Assembly: GCF_001570425.1 (NCBI RefSeq)
Contig: NZ_BCSX01000040.1
Location: forward strand, 62,001-126,000
From: Mycolicibacterium brisbanense
GTDB taxonomy: Bacteria; Actinomycetota; Actinomycetes; Mycobacteriales; Mycobacteriaceae
DNA length: 64,000 nucleotides
Direction of reading: 5' to 3'
Of the stretch, positions 1 through 8,758 are shown piece after piece. The position numbers and the translations under genes are program-made. How positions within the stretch are numbered: position 1 is the stretch's first letter; every line of letters begins with the position of its first letter. The notes beneath the pieces were generated by a model. It ran no database searches. It was not told where the DNA came from and worked only from the letters and a program-made list of their open reading frames with translations.

Positions 1-957
1 GCGGATCAGCGGTGCGGCCACGCCGATCGGCACGCGTTTCCATCCGGCGTTGGCCCGGGTATCGGCCAGCAGCCGGCTCCACGAGTGATGCTGGAAGCCG
101 AGCACTTCCTGCGCGCGGTCGGTGTCCATCCAGTCGGTGGCGAACCACGCCGTGTCACTGTCGGGGTCGCCGGGCCGGCCGATCGGCAGGCCGCCCCTGA
201 TTCCCATGGCGGCGGCCGCCTGGGAGCCCACTGCCGACTGGGTGTGCCGATGCGTCGGATCGCCGCCGATCAGCAGGACTTCACGGTTGGCGTCCACGGT
301 GGTGGCCTTTGCGAACGCCTCGGCGACGTCGCGCACGTCGACTGTCTGCAGCCGTCCGTCGGCGGGCAGCACGCTCTCGAACGAGATCAGGTCGACGTCG
401 ATGTCCAGACTGAACTCGCAGCTCATCACCCCGCCCAGCCGCAGGATCAGCCAGTCCAGGGTGGAGGCCCGGACCAGGGATTCAGCCTCGACCTTGTGGG
501 CGCCGTAGATGTCGGAGGGGTTGGTCGGGGTGTCCGCGGTCAGCACATCGGCGATCCGATGCGGATTGCGGGCACCGTAGACCGCGACGCTGGAGGCCTG
601 CACGAACCGTGGCGGTTGGGCCTGCACCTCGGCCGCTCGCAGCAGTGCTGCGGTGGCCTCGACGTTGACCTTGCGGGCCAGTCCGCGGCGCATGTAGCAG
701 AACGGCGGGATGATCGCCGCGAGGTGGATGATCGCGGCGGGGGAGATCTCGGCGACGAGGGAGTTCACCGCCGCCGCGTCGGTCAGATCGGCCCACCGCA
801 GGCGCACGTTGGTAGGTAGCTGAGCGGCGGCTTTCCGGTTGGCCGGTATGTCGAGATCCGTTGCCACGACCTCGCGTCCCGAGGCGGCCAGCGTCTGTAC
901 GACCTTCGACCCGACCAGCCCGAACGCTCCGGTCACAAGAACGGTATCTCCCGACAT
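1..957 (-). CDS. NAD-dependent epimerase/dehydratase (extended SDR), C-terminus beyond the window
   Basis: The gene starts at ATG 957 and stays open to base 1, so 319 codons are visible and the end is missing. The N-terminus shows a Rossmann nucleotide-binding motif TGAFGLVG (residues 9-16), and Y151/K155 in YGAHK form the SDR catalytic pair. These features and the length place it in the extended (epimerase/dehydratase) branch rather than the classical 250-residue branch. The substrate cannot be told; sugar, steroid or other alcohol/ketone substrates are all possible. It is transcribed away from the small gene at 1355. Family assignment is firm, the role is open. Confidence 0.85.
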   Translation of the reverse strand, partial: MSGDTVLVTGAFGLVGSKVVQTLAASGREVVATDLDIPANRKAAAQLPTNVRLRWADLTDAAAVNSLVAEISPAAIIHLAAIIPPFCYMRRGLARKVNVEATAALLRAAEVQAQPPRFVQASSVAVYGARNPHRIADVLTADTPTNPSDIYGAHKVEAESLVRASTLDWLILRLGGVMSCEFSLDIDVDLISFESVLPADGRLQTVDVRDVAEAFAKATTVDANREVLLIGGDPTHRHTQSAVGSQAAAAMGIRGGLPIGRPGDPDSDTAWFATDWMDTDRAQEVLGFQHHSWSRLLADTRANAGWKRVPIGVAAPLIR

Positions 958-1354
958 GGGTCTCCTCGTTAGAACGTGTTGCAACAGTAGCGAACCGTGC
1001 TGTGGTGCGCGTCACCGCCGATGGCGCCGATTCGGCGGAACACCGAGCAGCCATTCGCTTGCCCCTCGGCAGCAACCTGCCGACATGGACTGGGCTGGGT
1101 GGGAGATGAGTACGGCGAATGCTGCTGGGGTTGCCAACCTTGCGTGAGATCTAGATCACTTTCCGCGCCCGGATGTGATGGTCGATCCTTCGGCGGCGTT
1201 TCTGTGACGATTTGCCCGACGACCATTCATATTTCGATTTGTCAGTTTGCCTGAGGTGTCTGCATTGTGGCTGTGGAGAAGAAAAGAAAACGAGCAGATC
1301 GCAGGTGATTGTGATGTACTCGGTTGCACTCGTCGACAATTGGGGAGGTGCGGA
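958..1354. other. Intergenic region without a recognisable gene
   Basis: These 397 bases separate two divergently transcribed genes and should hold both promoters. Short open frames here are not supported by a ribosome site or by mycobacterial codon bias. The part from about 1210 to 1330 is richer in A+T than its surroundings, which fits a promoter region. I see no clear operator or terminator. Confidence 0.5.
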
Positions 1355-1630
1355 ATGTCAGAAGATGTCGTAGCGGGGGTTAACGACAGCGGATCGGAAC
1401 AGGTTGCCGGTCAGATAGCTGTGGGCACACCGGTCACGGTGTATCCCGGAACCGACGATGCCCTACATGGGGTCGTCGTCGAGGACTTCGCGGATCTGGC
1501 AGGCACCGCCGTCGAGATCGCCGGCGAGCGGATCGTGGGGCCGGCCCGACGCTGGGCCGTCAACCTCGATGACGGTGGCCTCGTGTTCGTCGACGACGAC
1601 AGCATCGCCGCCGACCCGCAACGGGCCTGA
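1355..1630 (+). CDS. Small conserved hypothetical protein (91 aa)
   Basis: ATG 1355 is chosen because a strong ribosome site GGGGAGG (1342-1348) precedes it; an upstream in-frame start at 1247 lacks one. The product begins MSEDVVAGVNDSGSEQ and is acidic (DDD and DDGG runs near the C-terminus), with a pattern of short beta strands like an SH3-like or small barrel fold (VGTPVTVYPGTDD, HGVVVEDFADLAG, RWAVNLDDGGLVFVDDD). I do not recognise a named family. It converges with the P450 gene, the two stops being 3 bases apart. Reality of the gene is fairly sure, function unknown. Confidence 0.65.
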   Translation: MSEDVVAGVNDSGSEQVAGQIAVGTPVTVYPGTDDALHGVVVEDFADLAGTAVEIAGERIVGPARRWAVNLDDGGLVFVDDDSIAADPQRA

Positions 1631-1633
1631 GCC

Positions 1634-2827
1634 TCACCGCACAGTCAGTGGCAGCCGGCTCAGCCGGCGCACCAGCAGGCTGGGGAGCCACTCGGGGTCC
1701 CCGGTTGGCTCGATGACGCTTCCGGCCGCCAGCAACTGCGATATCACGACCCGCGCCTCAAGCCGCGCCAGCGCGGCGCCCACACAGAAGTGCGCACCCC
1801 TCCCGAACGCCAGGTGGCCCTTGGCGTTGGCACGCTCCATTCGGAATTCATGCGGATTCTCGAACGTCGCCGGATCCCTGTTGGCCGCACCCCACAGCAG
1901 CAGGAGATGAGATCCGGCCGGCATGGCCGTCCCCGCCAGCGCCGTATCTGCCAGCACGTGCCGGAAATGGCCCCGAAACGGTGACTCGTACCGCAGCACC
2001 TCCTCCAGAAACACGGGGAGCAGGCCCGCGTCGCGGCGCAGCCGGTCTGCGACCTCCGGCCGTTGCGCCAGGATGTGCACAGCGCTGCCGATCAGCGACG
2101 CCGTCGATTCCGCGCCGGCGCTGACCAACTGGATCAGCATGAACACCGCGGTGTCCGAACCGAGCCGCTCCGCCGCGCAGTAGGTGGCGAAATCGCCCAG
2201 CAGGTCGTCTCCCGCTTTCGCCGAAGCGCGCCCGAACTGTTCGACCAGGTAACCCCCGAGCTCGACCGCCGCGATACCCGACGCCGTCAGCTGGTCCGCG
2301 TCGACCAGACCGTCGAGCAACTGTGTGCTGGCGTATGCCCAGGTGACCAGCTGATCGGCATCGGCGGCCGGCAGCCCGAGCAGGCGCGCCACCACCAGCA
2401 TGGGCAAGCGATCGGCGATGGTGGCCATCCAGTCGAAGTCTCCGGTCGGCAGTAGGTCCGCCGTGGTCGCGGCGACGAACGGCTCAAGTTCGCGGATTCG
2501 TTTGGCCGCCAGGCGGGGCAACACCAGCTTGCGGTGGGCGGCGTGGATCGGATCGTCGGCGGTCGCCAGCACGTGCGTGGCACCGCCCGGGCCGTCCATG
2601 GCGAACTCGGTGATGGTGCCGTCCGGTTGATGCCACATGGCGGCGGTGAGATTCGACGAGAAGTCTTGCGGGCGACCGGTGGCCTCGACGACGGCTTCGA
2701 ATGACGTCGCGGCGTAGAAGGCCGATTCACCGATGCGAGTTACGGCGTTTTCGGCGCGCATCCGGTCGTAGAGGGCGTAGGGGTTCTGCAGGTAGGCCCG
2801 GTCGAAGAGGTCGTGTGCCAGGAGCAT
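1634..2827 (-). CDS. Cytochrome P450
   Basis: Heme-thiolate monooxygenase of 397 residues. Diagnostic motifs are all present: I-helix AGAEST (237-242), the ExxR pair E276/R279 in EVLR, and the heme loop FGRGAHFCVG with ligand C348. The start at ATG 2827 gives the usual ~400-residue length; the open frame extends further upstream, but that part runs into the divergent regulator promoter and has no P450 character. A TetR gene is transcribed divergently from 2994 and probably controls it. Substrate is unknown; mycobacterial P450s oxidise sterols, lipids and xenobiotics. No ferredoxin gene is adjacent. Confidence 0.93.
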   Translation of the reverse strand: MLLAHDLFDRAYLQNPYALYDRMRAENAVTRIGESAFYAATSFEAVVEATGRPQDFSSNLTAAMWHQPDGTITEFAMDGPGGATHVLATADDPIHAAHRKLVLPRLAAKRIRELEPFVAATTADLLPTGDFDWMATIADRLPMLVVARLLGLPAADADQLVTWAYASTQLLDGLVDADQLTASGIAAVELGGYLVEQFGRASAKAGDDLLGDFATYCAAERLGSDTAVFMLIQLVSAGAESTASLIGSAVHILAQRPEVADRLRRDAGLLPVFLEEVLRYESPFRGHFRHVLADTALAGTAMPAGSHLLLLWGAANRDPATFENPHEFRMERANAKGHLAFGRGAHFCVGAALARLEARVVISQLLAAGSVIEPTGDPEWLPSLLVRRLSRLPLTVR

Positions 2828-2967
2828 TCGCCCAGGTTGTCGGGCTGTTCCCGGCGTCGTCAACGGGCTGGGCCGAAGTTGACATGCCGGTTCGGCGACG
2901 GGCAGCGGCCGCCGTCTCAGCAGGGCGCGGTACGCTGCGGCGATGCTGAGATAGAAGTCTGTTTTTG

Positions 2968-2980
2968 TCTCAAGATGAGA
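2968..2980. promoter_or_regulatory. Probable TetR operator
   Basis: The palindrome TCTCA-AGA-TGAGA sits 13 bases before the GTG start of the TetR gene and in the P450/TetR divergent gap. A further copy of the half sequence (GTGTCTC) lies at the TetR start itself. Position and symmetry suggest autoregulation; binding is inferred. Confidence 0.5.
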
Positions 2981-2993
2981 TACGGTAGCTATT

Positions 2994-3545
2994 GTGTCTC
3001 CGCGCGGTGACGACTGGTTGGTCGGTGGTGACCGGCGTGCGCACGCCGCTGAGCGCATCTATGCCGCGGCCACGGAGTTGGTGGCCCGCGACGGTCTGGA
3101 CTCGCTCGACATCGACGCCATTGCCGCGCGGGTGCACTGCTCGCGCGCGACGGTGTACCGGCATGCGGGCGGCAAGTCCGAGATCCGCGACGCTGTGTTG
3201 TCCCGGCTGGCGGCCAGGATCGTCGAAGAGGTCCGGCGTCAGGTGGACGGGCTCTCCGGGGCGGACCGGGTGCTGACGGCGGTCGTCGTGGCGCTGCGGC
3301 TCATCCGGTCGGATCCCATGGCCGACCTGCTCATGACCTCGCTGCGCAGCGGTAGCGGAGGCGGGTTGACCGAATCGGACGCGGTCACCGGTTTTGCGAC
3401 CGAGCTGGCCGGGTTGGCCGATGGCGACGGTGCGGCCGCGGACTGGATTGTGCGCGTGGTGTTGTCGATGTTGTTCTGGCCGGGCGCCGACGAGGCGTCG
3501 GAGCGACGGATGCTGGATCGCTTTGTCGCGCCGGCGTTCGGCTAG
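2994..3545 (+). CDS. TetR/AcrR family regulator
   Basis: A 183-residue DNA-binding regulator starting at GTG 2994. Residues about 15-62 form the TetR helix-turn-helix (IYAAATELVARDG, then IDAIAARVHCSRATVYRHAGGK). The C-terminal ligand domain is not assignable. It lies head to head with the P450 gene and a palindrome lies between them, so it most likely represses itself and the P450. Its stop codon overlaps the stop of the convergent DUF1254 gene through a shared CTAG. Confidence 0.9.
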   Translation: MSPRGDDWLVGGDRRAHAAERIYAAATELVARDGLDSLDIDAIAARVHCSRATVYRHAGGKSEIRDAVLSRLAARIVEEVRRQVDGLSGADRVLTAVVVALRLIRSDPMADLLMTSLRSGSGGGLTESDAVTGFATELAGLADGDGAAADWIVRVVLSMLFWPGADEASERRMLDRFVAPAFG

Positions 3546-4783
3546 GGCGACCGCACGATGGGCGGCGGCGCCCACTGCCCTGTCCGGACGATGTCCTTGG
3601 GCACGTATGCGCGGAATGTCAGAGAGAACCGCTCACCGGGCTGACACGGCAGCCAATTCGATTCCGCCACTCCTGCAGGCACGTTCGCGCCGAGGCCGAT
3701 CCTGAGTGAGCCGTCGGTCTCGACGGCCAGATCGGAGTGGCTGTTGAAGTTGTAGCGGTTCAAGTGGTTCGGGACGACGCGGAAATCCGGGACCGATACG
3801 AGAATCACCGACCAGTAGCCGTCGACGGCGGAGGCTGGCAGCGCGTCGGCCGGGAAGTTCAGGACGTAGCTGCCCGCACCGTCGAGTGGTTTGCCGTCGG
3901 CGTCGAGACTGCCGCTGAAGTAGATCACCTCGGATGGGCTGTTGGCCCACAGGCCGATGAGGTTGGCCACCGTGCGTTTGGTGTAGTCGGCGCCGTAGTG
4001 TCCGCCCGTATCGCCGACAATCCAGTTGTTCACTACCCGTGCGCTTTTGGTGTACGCGTAGTCGCGGAATTCAGGGATCACGATCTCGGTCAGCAGACGG
4101 TCCACCTCGGCGCGGTTTGCGGCACTGCCCGCGACGTGGTCGGCCACCGCGCCCGCCTGCAACTGCATGCCGGCTGCGGCCGGGGACACATCCAGTGCCG
4201 ACGGCACTACGGTGCGGGCCAAGTCGAAGATCTCCACGCCCAGCAGCGCGGTGTTGTCGAAGCCGGGAACCGGTGGGGGAGCGGGGACGGTGATGTCGCC
4301 GAGCGGGGTCAGTGTGAACCGTTTTTGCAGCGCGACCGCGATGTCAGGGTCGTCGCCCAACTCGATGCGGCCGAGCAGTTTGGCCTTGCCCGAGTGCAGG
4401 TCGATGCGGCTGGCTCCGGGTGGAATACTCACGGTAGAGCCGGGTTTCGTGAATGCGAACGTGCCCGACGGCTTGACCGGGGTGGCCCGCTCGTTGATGT
4501 TGACGATCACCTCACCCCACTCGTCGAGGACTTGGGCGGTGTAATAGCGGCCGGTGATCTCCGGAACCTCGAGCAGCACCGCGGTGTCGTCGTCGACCGC
4601 GATCCACGCCTCGAGATACGCGACGTCGAAATTGGGGTTCACGAAATCCGCCGACCCCAACGGGTTGTAACGGACTGTGTTGTAGGCGAATCCGTCGCCG
4701 GCGCGGTCGGTCATCTCTTGCCGGATGACCAGCATCCTGCCCAGCAGGTAGATGTACGCGTCGCGGATGCTCTCGTCGTTCAT
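3542..4783 (-). CDS. DUF1254/DUF1214 domain protein
   Basis: A 413-residue protein. The N-terminal part (GFAYNTVRYNPLGSADFVNPNFDVAYLE region, residues about 29-60) is typical of DUF1254, and the C-terminal part (YWSVILVSVPDFRVVPNHLNRY, then NWLPCQPG) is DUF1214. ATG 4783 overlaps the stop of the formylglycine-generating enzyme gene as ATGA and has GGAGGG before it. No signal peptide is seen. The family has no firm biochemical role. Its place as last gene of the sulfatase operon suggests that it handles the same substrate, which is inference. Confidence 0.85.
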   Translation of the reverse strand: MNDESIRDAYIYLLGRMLVIRQEMTDRAGDGFAYNTVRYNPLGSADFVNPNFDVAYLEAWIAVDDDTAVLLEVPEITGRYYTAQVLDEWGEVIVNINERATPVKPSGTFAFTKPGSTVSIPPGASRIDLHSGKAKLLGRIELGDDPDIAVALQKRFTLTPLGDITVPAPPPVPGFDNTALLGVEIFDLARTVVPSALDVSPAAAGMQLQAGAVADHVAGSAANRAEVDRLLTEIVIPEFRDYAYTKSARVVNNWIVGDTGGHYGADYTKRTVANLIGLWANSPSEVIYFSGSLDADGKPLDGAGSYVLNFPADALPASAVDGYWSVILVSVPDFRVVPNHLNRYNFNSHSDLAVETDGSLRIGLGANVPAGVAESNWLPCQPGERFSLTFRAYVPKDIVRTGQWAPPPIVRSP

Positions 4784-5658
4784 GCCGTTCCCTCCATCTT
4801 GACGCAGCGAAAACCGATGTGGCTCATGCCGGTATCCACCATCTGCGGGCGCCGTGCCGCAGGCCGGTACCGCATGCAGTAGCTGTCGGCGCACAGGAAC
4901 GATCCGCCCTTGATGACCTTGCGGGGAATCCCGAACTGCGGGTCGCGGCTGTCTGCTGCGCAGCAGGGGGTGGTGGCGCGGTCCTCGCCGTACCAGTCTG
5001 TGGTCCACTCCCACACGTTGCCCGCCATGTCGAACAAGCCGTAGCCGTTCGGCTCGAAGCTGCCTACCGGTGTGGTTGTGCCGTAGCCGGTTTCGGGTAG
5101 GTATGGAAACTCGCCGTGCCAATAATTGGCCATGCGTCGACCCGGCGATTCAGGCTCATCGCCCCACGTGTACGCCGTCCCGGTCAACCCGCCACGCGCC
5201 GCGGTCTCCCATTGGGCTTCGGTGGGCAGGGCCAAACCGGCCCAATCCGCGTATGCCGCAGCGTCTTCGAAGGCGATGTGCACCACAGGGTGTTGCTCAC
5301 GGCCTTTGACCGAGGACCGGGGGCCGCGCGGGTGGTTCCAGCATGCGCCAGGTGTCCAGGTCCACCATTGACTGAGATGCCGTAGGTCGACCGGTCCCGG
5401 GGTGCGGTGGAACACCATCGACCCCGGCACCAGGTTTTCCGGTGGGGCGCCGGGGAAGTCGTCGGGATTCACCGGCCGCTCAGCGACGGTGACATAGTCG
5501 GTGTCGGCCACGAACTCCGCGTACTGGGCGTTGGTCACCTGGTGCGGCTGGATCCAGAAGCCGTCGACCGACACCTCCCGCGCCGGCGCTTCCTCGGGGT
5601 AATGCTGGTCAGATCCCAAGACCGTGGTCTGTGGCGGGATCCATATCAGTTCAGTCAA
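4780..5658 (-). CDS. Formylglycine-generating enzyme (sulfatase-activating, SUMF1/FGE family)
   Basis: A 292-residue FGE-type enzyme that oxidises the cysteine of a sulfatase motif to formylglycine. The two active-site cysteines of the family are visible as C256 and C261 in GGSFLCADSYCMRYRP; the fold signatures YGLFDMAGNVWEWTTDWY and HIGFRC are also present. Most SUMF1-domain proteins lack the cysteine pair, so this is likely a true activating enzyme. The start is TTG 5658, inside the end of the HAD gene (8-base overlap), since no ATG or GTG fits. Its obvious client is the arylsulfatase two genes upstream, which has CTAGR. Confidence 0.92.
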   Translation of the reverse strand: MTELIWIPPQTTVLGSDQHYPEEAPAREVSVDGFWIQPHQVTNAQYAEFVADTDYVTVAERPVNPDDFPGAPPENLVPGSMVFHRTPGPVDLRHLSQWWTWTPGACWNHPRGPRSSVKGREQHPVVHIAFEDAAAYADWAGLALPTEAQWETAARGGLTGTAYTWGDEPESPGRRMANYWHGEFPYLPETGYGTTTPVGSFEPNGYGLFDMAGNVWEWTTDWYGEDRATTPCCAADSRDPQFGIPRKVIKGGSFLCADSYCMRYRPAARRPQMVDTGMSHIGFRCVKMEGTA

Positions 5659-6544
5659 AGACCCGCGCCCAGTCGTCGCGCATGCTCGCCACCGTCCAGC
5701 CGCGGTCAGCGGCCAGCGCCAATGCTCTCTCGGCGCCTGCGGTGTAATCGAATTCGCGCTCAGCGTCGTCGTGGCGCAGCAGCATGCTCAACGACGGGCC
5801 GGCACCTGCGCTGGTGTACTCGAGCATCTCGATGTCGCCGTTGGAGTTGCCTGCCGCGAAGATCGGGCGCCTACCGATACGGCCCCAGATACGTACCGGC
5901 TTGACCGGACCGTCGTCCAGGAACTCCGGTGTCGCCGTGGTTTTGAGGTGGCCGTCGGCGAAGTCGAGCCCGACCGAACTGCCGATGACCCGTTCCGGTG
6001 GGATGCCGTACATCGCGGTGGTGACCGGACGCATGAAGTCGCGGCCGCCGCCGGATGCTATGTAGGTGGTGAAGCCGTTGGCTTCGAGGTAACGCAGCAA
6101 CTCGACCATCGGACCGTAGCCACAGGAGGTGTACGGCCGCTTCAGTGTCGGATGCTGCGCGTCGGCGAAGAACGCCTTGACACACTCGGCGTGGTCTTCG
6201 ACCGGCAAACCGGCATATGCCGAAAGGATGCCTCCGGCAAGGACTTTGAGTGCCGAGTCGTCGCCGTTGTAGTGCTTGGTGACGGCGTCGCCGAACCAGT
6301 CGAGGTCACCGGATGCGGCTGCGGCGTACGGCTGCCTGGCGGCGAGTGCCGGGTCGGCCGCGGCCTGTTCGGCCAGCCTGCGCACCAGGAAATCCAATTG
6401 GATATAGGCGGGTTTCTCACACCACAGCGTTCCGTCGTTGTCGAACACCGCAACCCGTTCCTCGGGGGCGACGTCGGCGGTGGCCCGGCCGGTGAAGTCG
6501 ACGATCGCCTGCTTCACCGGCCCGTCCTTCCAGGACTCCAGCAT
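5651..6544 (-). CDS. HAD-superfamily phosphatase (phosphoserine phosphatase-like)
   Basis: A 297-residue soluble HAD hydrolase. Motif I is FDNDGTL with nucleophile D35 and D37; a later IASGGGRDFM stretch gives the motif II serine region and AGNSNGDIEML the motif IV acidic residues. The large cap domain between motifs I and II fits phosphoserine phosphatase-like enzymes. It starts immediately after the sulfatase stop (TAG then ATG) and overlaps the FGE gene, so the three are co-transcribed. The physiological substrate is unknown; a sulfated compound or its phosphorylated product is possible. Confidence 0.85.
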   Translation of the reverse strand: MLESWKDGPVKQAIVDFTGRATADVAPEERVAVFDNDGTLWCEKPAYIQLDFLVRRLAEQAAADPALAARQPYAAAASGDLDWFGDAVTKHYNGDDSALKVLAGGILSAYAGLPVEDHAECVKAFFADAQHPTLKRPYTSCGYGPMVELLRYLEANGFTTYIASGGGRDFMRPVTTAMYGIPPERVIGSSVGLDFADGHLKTTATPEFLDDGPVKPVRIWGRIGRRPIFAAGNSNGDIEMLEYTSAGAGPSLSMLLRHDDAEREFDYTAGAERALALAADRGWTVASMRDDWARVFD

Positions 6545-8086
6545 CTAGTCGGCCGCCAGGAATGCGTGCAGTTTGGCGACGGCCTGGTTGATGGTGAACG
6601 ACGCCGCCTCCTGGCGCGGCGGAAACTCCTTGAAGGTCTCGAGGAACTGCGTCACGATGGCTCCCGCGTAGAACGCGATGTAGTCGTGATCGAGCCACCA
6701 GTCGTAGTACGTATTGGACGTGATGTCGCCGCGCTCATAGGGATCGGTGCGCAGGTTGTAGATCTTGGGTGCCCGCAGCGGCGTGAACGGCTCGGCCCAG
6801 ATCTGCAGCGTCCCTTGGCAGCGTTGCTCCTGGAACACGACTTTCCAGTTGTGGAAACGCAATCCGAGCACGTCGCAGTCGTCGGAGAAATAGATGAAGC
6901 CTTTGCGTGGGCTCTCGTCGACCTCCCCGGTGAGGTACGGCAGCAGATTGAAGGCGTCCAGGTGGACCTTGAACTCCTTGTCCCCGGCCTTGTGGCCTGC
7001 CTTGAGCTTGTCGATGATGTCGGGTTCCCCGGCCGCGGCGAGGAACGTGGGGAACCAGTCGTGGTGCTGGATGATCTCGTTGGAGATGCTGCCCGCCTTG
7101 ATCTTTCCGGGCCAGCGGATCAGTTCGGGGATGCGGAACGCGCCCTCCCAGTTGGTGTTCTTCTCGCTGCGGAACGGGGTGGTCGCACCGTCGGGCCAGG
7201 TGTTGGCATGCGGACCGTTGTCGGTCGAGTAGATGACGATGGTGTCCTCGGCGATGCCCAATTCGTCGACGAGATCGAGCAGCTTTCCGACATGGCGGTC
7301 GTGATCGATCATCGTGTCGTGGTACGGCGACTGCCATACACCGGCCTGGCCGAGCGATTCCGGCTTGGTGTGCGTGCGCAAGTGCATGTGGGTGGTGTTC
7401 ATCCACACGAAAAACGGTGTGTCCGCTGCGACTTGGCGTCGGATGAAGTCGACGCAGGCATCGGTGGTGTCGTCGTCGATGGTCTCCATCCGCTTCTTGG
7501 TGAGCGGGCCGGTGTCCTCGATGCGCTGCTTGCCCACCGGGCCGTACTTGGGATCGTCGGGCTCGGTGGAGACCTCGTCGGTGGCCCAGGAGTGGATCAC
7601 GCCACGGGGCCGCTGCAGATCGGCGAGGATCGGGAACTGTTCTTTCTTCGGGTAGTCCGGGAGCTCGGGCTCCTCCTCGACGTTGAGGTGATACAAGTTG
7701 CCGAAGAACTCGTCGAACCCGTGCACCGTCGGCAGGTACTTGTTGAGGTCGCCGAGGTGGTTCTTGCCGAACTGGCCGGTGGCGTACCCCAGCGGTTTGA
7801 GGCACTCGGCGATGGTCGGGTCCTCGGCCTGCAGGCCGACGTCGGCTCCCGGAAAGCCGACCTTGGACAGGCCGGTGCGATAGACGCTCTGCCCGGTGAT
7901 GAACGCCGAGCGGCCGGCGGTGCAACTCTGCTCGCCGTAGGCGTCGGTGAACAGCATGCCCTCTTTGGCGAGACGGTCGATGTTGGGCGTCTGGTAGCCC
8001 ATCAACCCCATGCTGTAGCAGCTGAGGTTGCTGATCCCGATGTCGTCGCCCCAGATGACCAGGATGTTGGGTTTTCCGTTGGGCAT
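6545..8086 (-). CDS. Arylsulfatase (type I, formylglycine-dependent)
   Basis: A 513-residue sulfatase of the alkaline phosphatase superfamily. Metal ligands D14/D15 occur in IWGDDIGISN; the modification motif is C55-T-A-G-R59, where C55 would become formylglycine. Further signatures are TDAYGEQ before it, GKNHLGD, and the YSTDNGPH metal site near residue 295. There is no signal peptide, so it should act in the cytoplasm where the neighbouring FGE can modify it. It heads a four-gene operon with HAD, FGE and DUF1254/1214 genes. The sulfate ester substrate is not known. Confidence 0.95.
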   Translation of the reverse strand: MPNGKPNILVIWGDDIGISNLSCYSMGLMGYQTPNIDRLAKEGMLFTDAYGEQSCTAGRSAFITGQSVYRTGLSKVGFPGADVGLQAEDPTIAECLKPLGYATGQFGKNHLGDLNKYLPTVHGFDEFFGNLYHLNVEEEPELPDYPKKEQFPILADLQRPRGVIHSWATDEVSTEPDDPKYGPVGKQRIEDTGPLTKKRMETIDDDTTDACVDFIRRQVAADTPFFVWMNTTHMHLRTHTKPESLGQAGVWQSPYHDTMIDHDRHVGKLLDLVDELGIAEDTIVIYSTDNGPHANTWPDGATTPFRSEKNTNWEGAFRIPELIRWPGKIKAGSISNEIIQHHDWFPTFLAAAGEPDIIDKLKAGHKAGDKEFKVHLDAFNLLPYLTGEVDESPRKGFIYFSDDCDVLGLRFHNWKVVFQEQRCQGTLQIWAEPFTPLRAPKIYNLRTDPYERGDITSNTYYDWWLDHDYIAFYAGAIVTQFLETFKEFPPRQEAASFTINQAVAKLHAFLAAD

Positions 8087-8102
8087 TCGAGGTTCCTCTC
8101 CG

Positions 8103-8318
8103 TCAGTCCTTGGCCAAATACTCGTGCAGTTTCTCGACCACCGGGTCGATGCTGAAACTCGCCGATGAACACCGCCCGACCGGCCGTGCAGCTTTGCTCG
8201 CTGTATGAGTCGGTGAAGCCGTCCGGTAGCCCATCAGCCCGTCGCTGTAACAACTCAGGTTGCTGATGCCGATGTCGTCGCCCCCGATCACCAGGATGTT
8301 CGGTTTGCCGTCAGGCAT
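8103..8318 (-). pseudogene. Gutted arylsulfatase remnant
   Basis: From ATG 8318 the frame repeats the start of the neighbouring sulfatase almost exactly (MPDGKPNILVIGGDDIGISN), then a shifted frame carries the catalytic motif region (SYSEQSCTAGRAVFI), and the first frame resumes with a sulfatase-like C-terminus (SIDPVVEKLHEYLAKD). Only about 70 codons of an expected 510 remain. It is a decayed tandem duplicate with a large internal deletion and a frame disruption. No product with sulfatase activity is possible. Confidence 0.85.
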
Positions 8319-8480
8319 GAAAGCCCCCTCGCCACGGATCAACCTGTGTCCGTTGGACTTTATGCGGTGCGGGCGGCCAGCGCTGCGGGTTGGGGAGCAC
8401 TGGCGGAGAAATTTACGACAATGTCCACTCTGGCGTTGCGGACGACGACGGCGCACGCTGGAATGCGGAGGTTGATCGAC

Positions 8481-8756
8481 ATGTACGACAAAGATCTGTC
8501 CAACAAGTGGTTCGTCGAAATCGAGTTTTCCGAGGACGACATTCACACCCACGCATCAGCGCACGCACAGCTACATGACGGCGTCATCACAACCACCGGA
8601 GATGCCTACCGTAATCCCAAAGACCCGAGCGCGCCGACGGTCGGTGAGGACATCGCGGCGGCCCGTGCGCTGATCGCGCTGGGTACCGAGCTGCTGCACC
8701 TGGCGTCAGCTCGCATCGAGCAGGGCACCCACCATCCGGTGCACCTGTATCGCTGA
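8481..8756 (+). CDS. DUF1876 family protein
   Basis: A 91-residue protein whose pattern (NKWFVEIEFSEDD, then AHAQLHDGVITTTGDAYRNP, then PTVGEDIAAARALIALGTELL) is that of DUF1876, a small dsRBD-like fold common in actinobacteria. Start ATG 8481 has CGGAGG (8466-8471) at good spacing; the upstream in-frame ATG 8463 would place that ribosome site inside the gene. It is monocistronic and convergent with the 3beta-HSD gene. Molecular role is unknown. Confidence 0.8.
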   Translation: MYDKDLSNKWFVEIEFSEDDIHTHASAHAQLHDGVITTTGDAYRNPKDPSAPTVGEDIAAARALIALGTELLHLASARIEQGTHHPVHLYR

Positions 8757-8758
8757 GG

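Noticed and set aside
5624..8155. An 843-codon open frame on the plus strand
   Set aside because: It is antisense to the sulfatase, HAD and FGE genes. GC-rich codon bias opens the complementary frame, and its translation has no known domain.
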